DNA of 8,115 nucleotides from Deltaproteobacteria bacterium (lineage in GTDB: Bacteria > Bdellovibrionota > Bdellovibrionia > JABDDW01), in the NCBI GenBank assembly GCA_013287405.1, contig JABDDW010000065.1, forward strand, positions 1-8,115, written 5' to 3'. The notes beneath the pieces were generated by a model. It saw only the letters and a program-made list of their open reading frames with translations, was not told where the DNA came from and searched no databases. This document shows, piece by piece, positions 5,497-8,115 of the stretch (its first letter is position 1; every line of letters begins with the position of its first letter). The position numbers and the translations under genes were made by a program.

Positions 5497-6668
5497 AGGG
5501 CGACCTCGTACCTAATGCCGCTCTTATCAATTCTATAGATGAAAAGATCTTTATTGGGGGAATTGTCCGATCCGAACTTGAAATGATTTGTCGTAATGAG
5601 ATTTGATCCTCCAATGGTTTTCATATTTTTTTGAATTTCAGAGCCATCTTGTAGATTATGAGTCTTGTCCATGGCGCTAAATAAGATCCATGCTGCATCA
5701 AAAGCTGATCCGGCCCATGAGGTCGCAGGAACTCCGGTTTCTTTCTCATAGGTCGATTTAAAAAGTTTAACTGCTGGGGAGGTATTTTCTTCTTTCCAAT
5801 AATTTGTCTGGTAGGCGATAAAATGGTTTCCATAACCAGAGTTTTTAACAAAGTTTTCATAAACTTTATTGTTAGGTCCCCATCCATCGGCTCCAATATA
5901 GATTGGAAAATATTTTTTGGTGGCTGCATGAATTGCAAAGCGCAAAAAATCTGTTTCATGAGTTGGCATCACGACATGGGTAATCTTTTTTTCGATAAAT
6001 AGATCAATTTGTTTTGAAAAGTCTTGGGTATCATTTAATATTTTCTCTTCAAATATCGGAATTTGCTTTTCTGGACTTCTCTTTTTCATCTCAGCTTCGT
6101 ACACCTCTAAAAACTTCTTACTTAAAAAATCTGTGTAAGGAGAAGAGAGGTTGTGAATCAGACCTACAGCATTGGGCTTTAAGTGATTGACTGTAAATTT
6201 GGCCAACTTTTCAGCGACGGCTTTGTCAGACGCACAGGCCCGAAAAGAATAAGGTCTATTTTCAGTTACGGAAGGGTTAGAGCTCGTTGGCGTGATAAAA
6301 ACAACTTTTTGCGGCCCTAGCTGCTCACCAAGAACCAATGATTCTTCGCTATACTCCCCACCCACTACGGCCTTCACTTTATCAGCGATGATCTGCTCAC
6401 TTGCATGAATACTTGAGGTGAGGTCTTCGCCGATAGAATAGCGTTTCAGAGTTATCTTGACCCCTGGGTGCTCTATCTCATAAAGAATTTTTGCCACTTG
6501 GATTCCGTTATCGAGCGCAGGAACGGTGCTGTTGTATTTATCACTTAAGCGAAGGACCACACCGACTGTTAGACTTTTTTGCTCCGATGGGGACGCCGAG
6601 ACTCCAATGAACCCAAGCGCAAGGCCAATGGTAACTGCAAATAAAATAGAAAAATTACCAATTTTCAT
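5493..6668 (-). CDS. Periplasmic substrate-binding protein, branched-chain amino acid receptor type
   Basis: This 391-aa protein starts at ATG 6666-6668, inside the 3' end of the SDR gene (14-nt overlap), with AAGG upstream. The signal peptide is MKIGNFSILF to VSA|SP (cleavage after residue 25), and the absence of a lipobox Cys suggests a soluble periplasmic protein. The first lobe begins LTVGVVLRLS (33-42), followed by ALDNGIQVAK, VKAVVGGEYSEES (98-110), FITPTSSNPSVTE (124-136) and SFRACASD (141-148). These match type I periplasmic binding proteins of the LivJ/Peripla_BP_6 kind. The second lobe includes VGLIHN, GADGWG (259-264) and TSWAGSAFDAAWIL (316-329). Such proteins bind amino acids or related small polar ligands in a hinged cleft. 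There are no Liv permease or ATPase genes nearby, and the next gene is a sensor kinase, so a sensory role is more likely than import. The ligand cannot be told from sequence. Confidence 0.94.
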   Translation of the reverse strand: MKIGNFSILFAVTIGLALGFIGVSASPSEQKSLTVGVVLRLSDKYNSTVPALDNGIQVAKILYEIEHPGVKITLKRYSIGEDLTSSIHASEQIIADKVKAVVGGEYSEESLVLGEQLGPQKVVFITPTSSNPSVTENRPYSFRACASDKAVAEKLAKFTVNHLKPNAVGLIHNLSSPYTDFLSKKFLEVYEAEMKKRSPEKQIPIFEEKILNDTQDFSKQIDLFIEKKITHVVMPTHETDFLRFAIHAATKKYFPIYIGADGWGPNNKVYENFVKNSGYGNHFIAYQTNYWKEENTSPAVKLFKSTYEKETGVPATSWAGSAFDAAWILFSAMDKTHNLQDGSEIQKNMKTIGGSNLITTNHFKFGSDNSPNKDLFIYRIDKSGIRYEVAL

Positions 6669-7377
6669 TGTATAGCCTTACGTCCCATTCAAAAGTCCAG
6701 CAGCTCCGGTCTTGGCCGGCGATGTTAAGAATACTCTTTGCAATCGAAGTCATATTTATAAACTTATTGGGCTCAGAGCTTGGATTTAACGCTCTTGTTC
6801 TGGGGTTATCAATAAGGCCGTCAATTATAAGGTGAGCAACATGCACACCCTCTGGCCCCATTTCCCGAGCCAAGCTTTGTGAAAAGCTGCGAAGGGCTCC
6901 CTTTGCGAGTGAAAAGGCCGCTACATTGTCCCACCCTTGGAGAGAAGACGTCGCACCTATATTAATAATGCAAAGTTCTGAATTTGGTTTTCGCATTTCT
7001 AGAACTTCTTTTGTCGCGTTAAAGGCACTAAAGAAATTAAGATCAAATGACTTTTGAACATCGTCTCGTGATAGTTCCATCACGGTCTTCCCACCAGTCC
7101 ATGTCCCAGCGTTATTGACAAGAGCACAGACACCGCCATGATTTGACTTAATGGCATTAAAAATTTCATGACACTGACTTTCATCTGACAAATCACCTGA
7201 GTGAATTGAAACCTTCAAATTTTCTTTGGCCTGTGATGAAATCTCAGCTTTAACTTTTTCAAGCTTGGCTTTATCTCGCCCGATCAAGGCCACCGGGAAT
7301 CCTGCTTTAAAAGCCTCAAAAGCAAGAGTTGCCCCGAGCCCTTGACTTGCACCTGTTACGACAAAAGCATTCTTCAT
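6655..7377 (-). CDS. SDR-fold protein lacking the catalytic Ser and Tyr
   Basis: This 240-aa protein starts at ATG 7375-7377, one base after the ATP-grasp stop, with AGGGGA upstream. The Rossmann nucleotide motif TGASQGLG (8-15), R34 after the second strand (favouring NADP), GDLSD (61-65), NNAG (88-91) and N114 are all classical. The active site is not: where classical SDRs have I-S-S and YxxxK, this protein has N-I-G-A (139-142) and F155-S-L-A-K159. The catalytic Ser is Ala or Gly, and the Tyr is Phe, while Lys159 is kept. The flanks (AREMGPEGVHVAHLIIDGLID, in two parts at 170-180 and 181-190) match a known subgroup of atypical SDRs with GAT and AFxxAK signatures, so this is family-wide and not a recent lesion. 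It may use another acid/base, catalyse a different reaction, or bind NADP(H) without redox chemistry. Its position between the ligase and the binding protein suggests a role with the ligase product. Confidence 0.92.
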   Translation of the reverse strand: MKNAFVVTGASQGLGATLAFEAFKAGFPVALIGRDKAKLEKVKAEISSQAKENLKVSIHSGDLSDESQCHEIFNAIKSNHGGVCALVNNAGTWTGGKTVMELSRDDVQKSFDLNFFSAFNATKEVLEMRKPNSELCIINIGATSSLQGWDNVAAFSLAKGALRSFSQSLAREMGPEGVHVAHLIIDGLIDNPRTRALNPSSEPNKFINMTSIAKSILNIAGQDRSCWTFEWDVRLYNENW

Positions 7378-7378
7378 A

Positions 7379-8115
7379 TTAGTACGTCCCCTGGTATTGG
7401 TTATTCACAATGACCTCTTGCCTCAGTTCCTTTGATCTTTTTATTGCCATGTCAAACGTGGGCATGACGGTCAGATAACACCCGAGATAATCAAGCTGGC
7501 GGTCGATACTTTGAATCTTTGCCCCAGGTTTTAAAAAAGATGCCTGAAATTTCACCTCTGGATGTTTTGGAAACTCTATTGACTGAAACTCTGAAATCTC
7601 TGGAGGCAGAACATATTGAATACAAGAAAACTGATGAACCCGTGGAGTTGCAACAGAGTCTCGCCCAATTGCATATTGAAAAAGGGTCTCTTCAATTTTG
7701 ATTCCATAGGCGTTATTGATGGACTGAAGAACATCAGCCCCCACAAACCTAGGGTTAAAATCAATAATCTCAATTTCCCCTTGGGAATTTACAATGACTT
7801 CGGTGTGGGTAGGACCATCGGTGAAACCAAGAACTTCATGGGCAGCTCTCACTTTTTCAATAATTCTTTCTTTCAGAGGGTGTGGATACGGAAAGCATGA
7901 CCCCATTTCTACAATAGGATCTTTTGAAAAGAGGATTCTTGAAAGTAAGCCCAAAGGCTGAAGCTGTCTTTTGTGTGATATTGCTTCGACTGATAGAAGT
8001 TCACCCTCAAATGCCTCTTCGACATGGTAGTCATGACAAGATTTTAAATAATCCCTCACCAGAGGACTTTCGTTTTCAACACCCTTTGACCACAACGCTT
8101 TGGCCCCTTTAAAAT
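7379..8115 (-). CDS. ATP-grasp carboxylate-amine ligase, 5' end outside window
   Basis: The frame is open from the stop TAA (7379-7381) to the right edge, giving 244 residues that are the C-terminal part of a larger protein. The TTG at 8095 is an internal Leu codon, not a start; six more codons (FKGAKA) are read before the edge. Visible ATP-grasp landmarks are VEEAFEGELLSVEA (about fragment residues 31-44), which holds the ATP-lid and adenine-contact Glu pair, GPTHTEV (100-106), and IEIIDFNPRFVGAD (114-127) with metal ligands E105, D118 and N120. A C-terminal subdomain follows (KPGAKIQSID, then LGCYLTVMPTFDMAIKRS), as in biotin-carboxylase-like ligases. These enzymes activate a carboxylate as acyl phosphate and join it to an amine, as in L-amino-acid ligases and peptide natural-product enzymes. 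Substrates cannot be assigned. Its stop is 1 nt from the SDR start, so the two are translationally coupled. Confidence 0.88.
   Translation of the reverse strand, partial: FKGAKALWSKGVENESPLVRDYLKSCHDYHVEEAFEGELLSVEAISHKRQLQPLGLLSRILFSKDPIVEMGSCFPYPHPLKERIIEKVRAAHEVLGFTDGPTHTEVIVNSQGEIEIIDFNPRFVGADVLQSINNAYGIKIEETLFQYAIGRDSVATPRVHQFSCIQYVLPPEISEFQSIEFPKHPEVKFQASFLKPGAKIQSIDRQLDYLGCYLTVMPTFDMAIKRSKELRQEVIVNNQYQGTY

Noticed and set aside
8093..8095. TTG at 8095 as the start of the ATP-grasp gene
   Set aside because: The frame continues open to the window edge and the ATP-grasp N-terminal and central domains would be missing, so this is an internal Leu codon.

Overview
The window looks like a moderately AT-rich Gram-negative chromosome. 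Several proteins carry Sec signal peptides, there is a TatA-type translocase subunit, and there is a periplasmic binding protein paired with a membrane histidine kinase. The style of the tandem-receiver kinase and the secreted CxxCH proteins suggests a Bdellovibrionota-like or other delta-type bacterium. That placement is inference; no rRNA or other marker is present to settle it. I saw no mobile elements, tRNAs, rRNAs or CRISPR.

Left part (1-2510, minus strand): a probable operon reading tatA-like (55 aa, 2343-2510), a YceI-family periplasmic protein (1619-2290), a secreted CxxCH protein resembling planctomycete-type cytochrome domains (470-1600), and a further secreted protein cut by the left edge (1-473). 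The last two overlap by ATGA. Ahead of tatA is a 248-bp non-coding stretch with a 20-bp inverted repeat and a candidate promoter.

Middle (2759-3438): a 97-aa HU/IHF-family DNA-binding protein on the minus strand. Diverging from it on the plus strand is a 55-codon ORF (3235-3402) for a very basic, partly hydrophobic peptide. Its strong Shine-Dalgarno sequence and start codon can be folded into a hairpin with an upstream anti-Shine-Dalgarno tract. This small gene converges on the next operon, and short inverted repeats lie at the junction.

Right part (3439-8115, minus strand): a tightly coupled four-gene operon. In transcription order it holds an ATP-grasp ligase (5' end outside the window), an SDR-fold protein lacking the catalytic Ser and Tyr, a periplasmic amino-acid-type binding protein, and a membrane hybrid histidine kinase with two C-terminal receiver domains. 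Stops and starts are 1 nt apart or overlapping throughout. No transporter permease or ATPase is in the window. The natural reading is that the binding protein is the periplasmic sensor for the kinase. The two enzyme-like genes may make or modify the sensed metabolite, which would make this a candidate produce-and-sense signalling module. That last step is a hypothesis.
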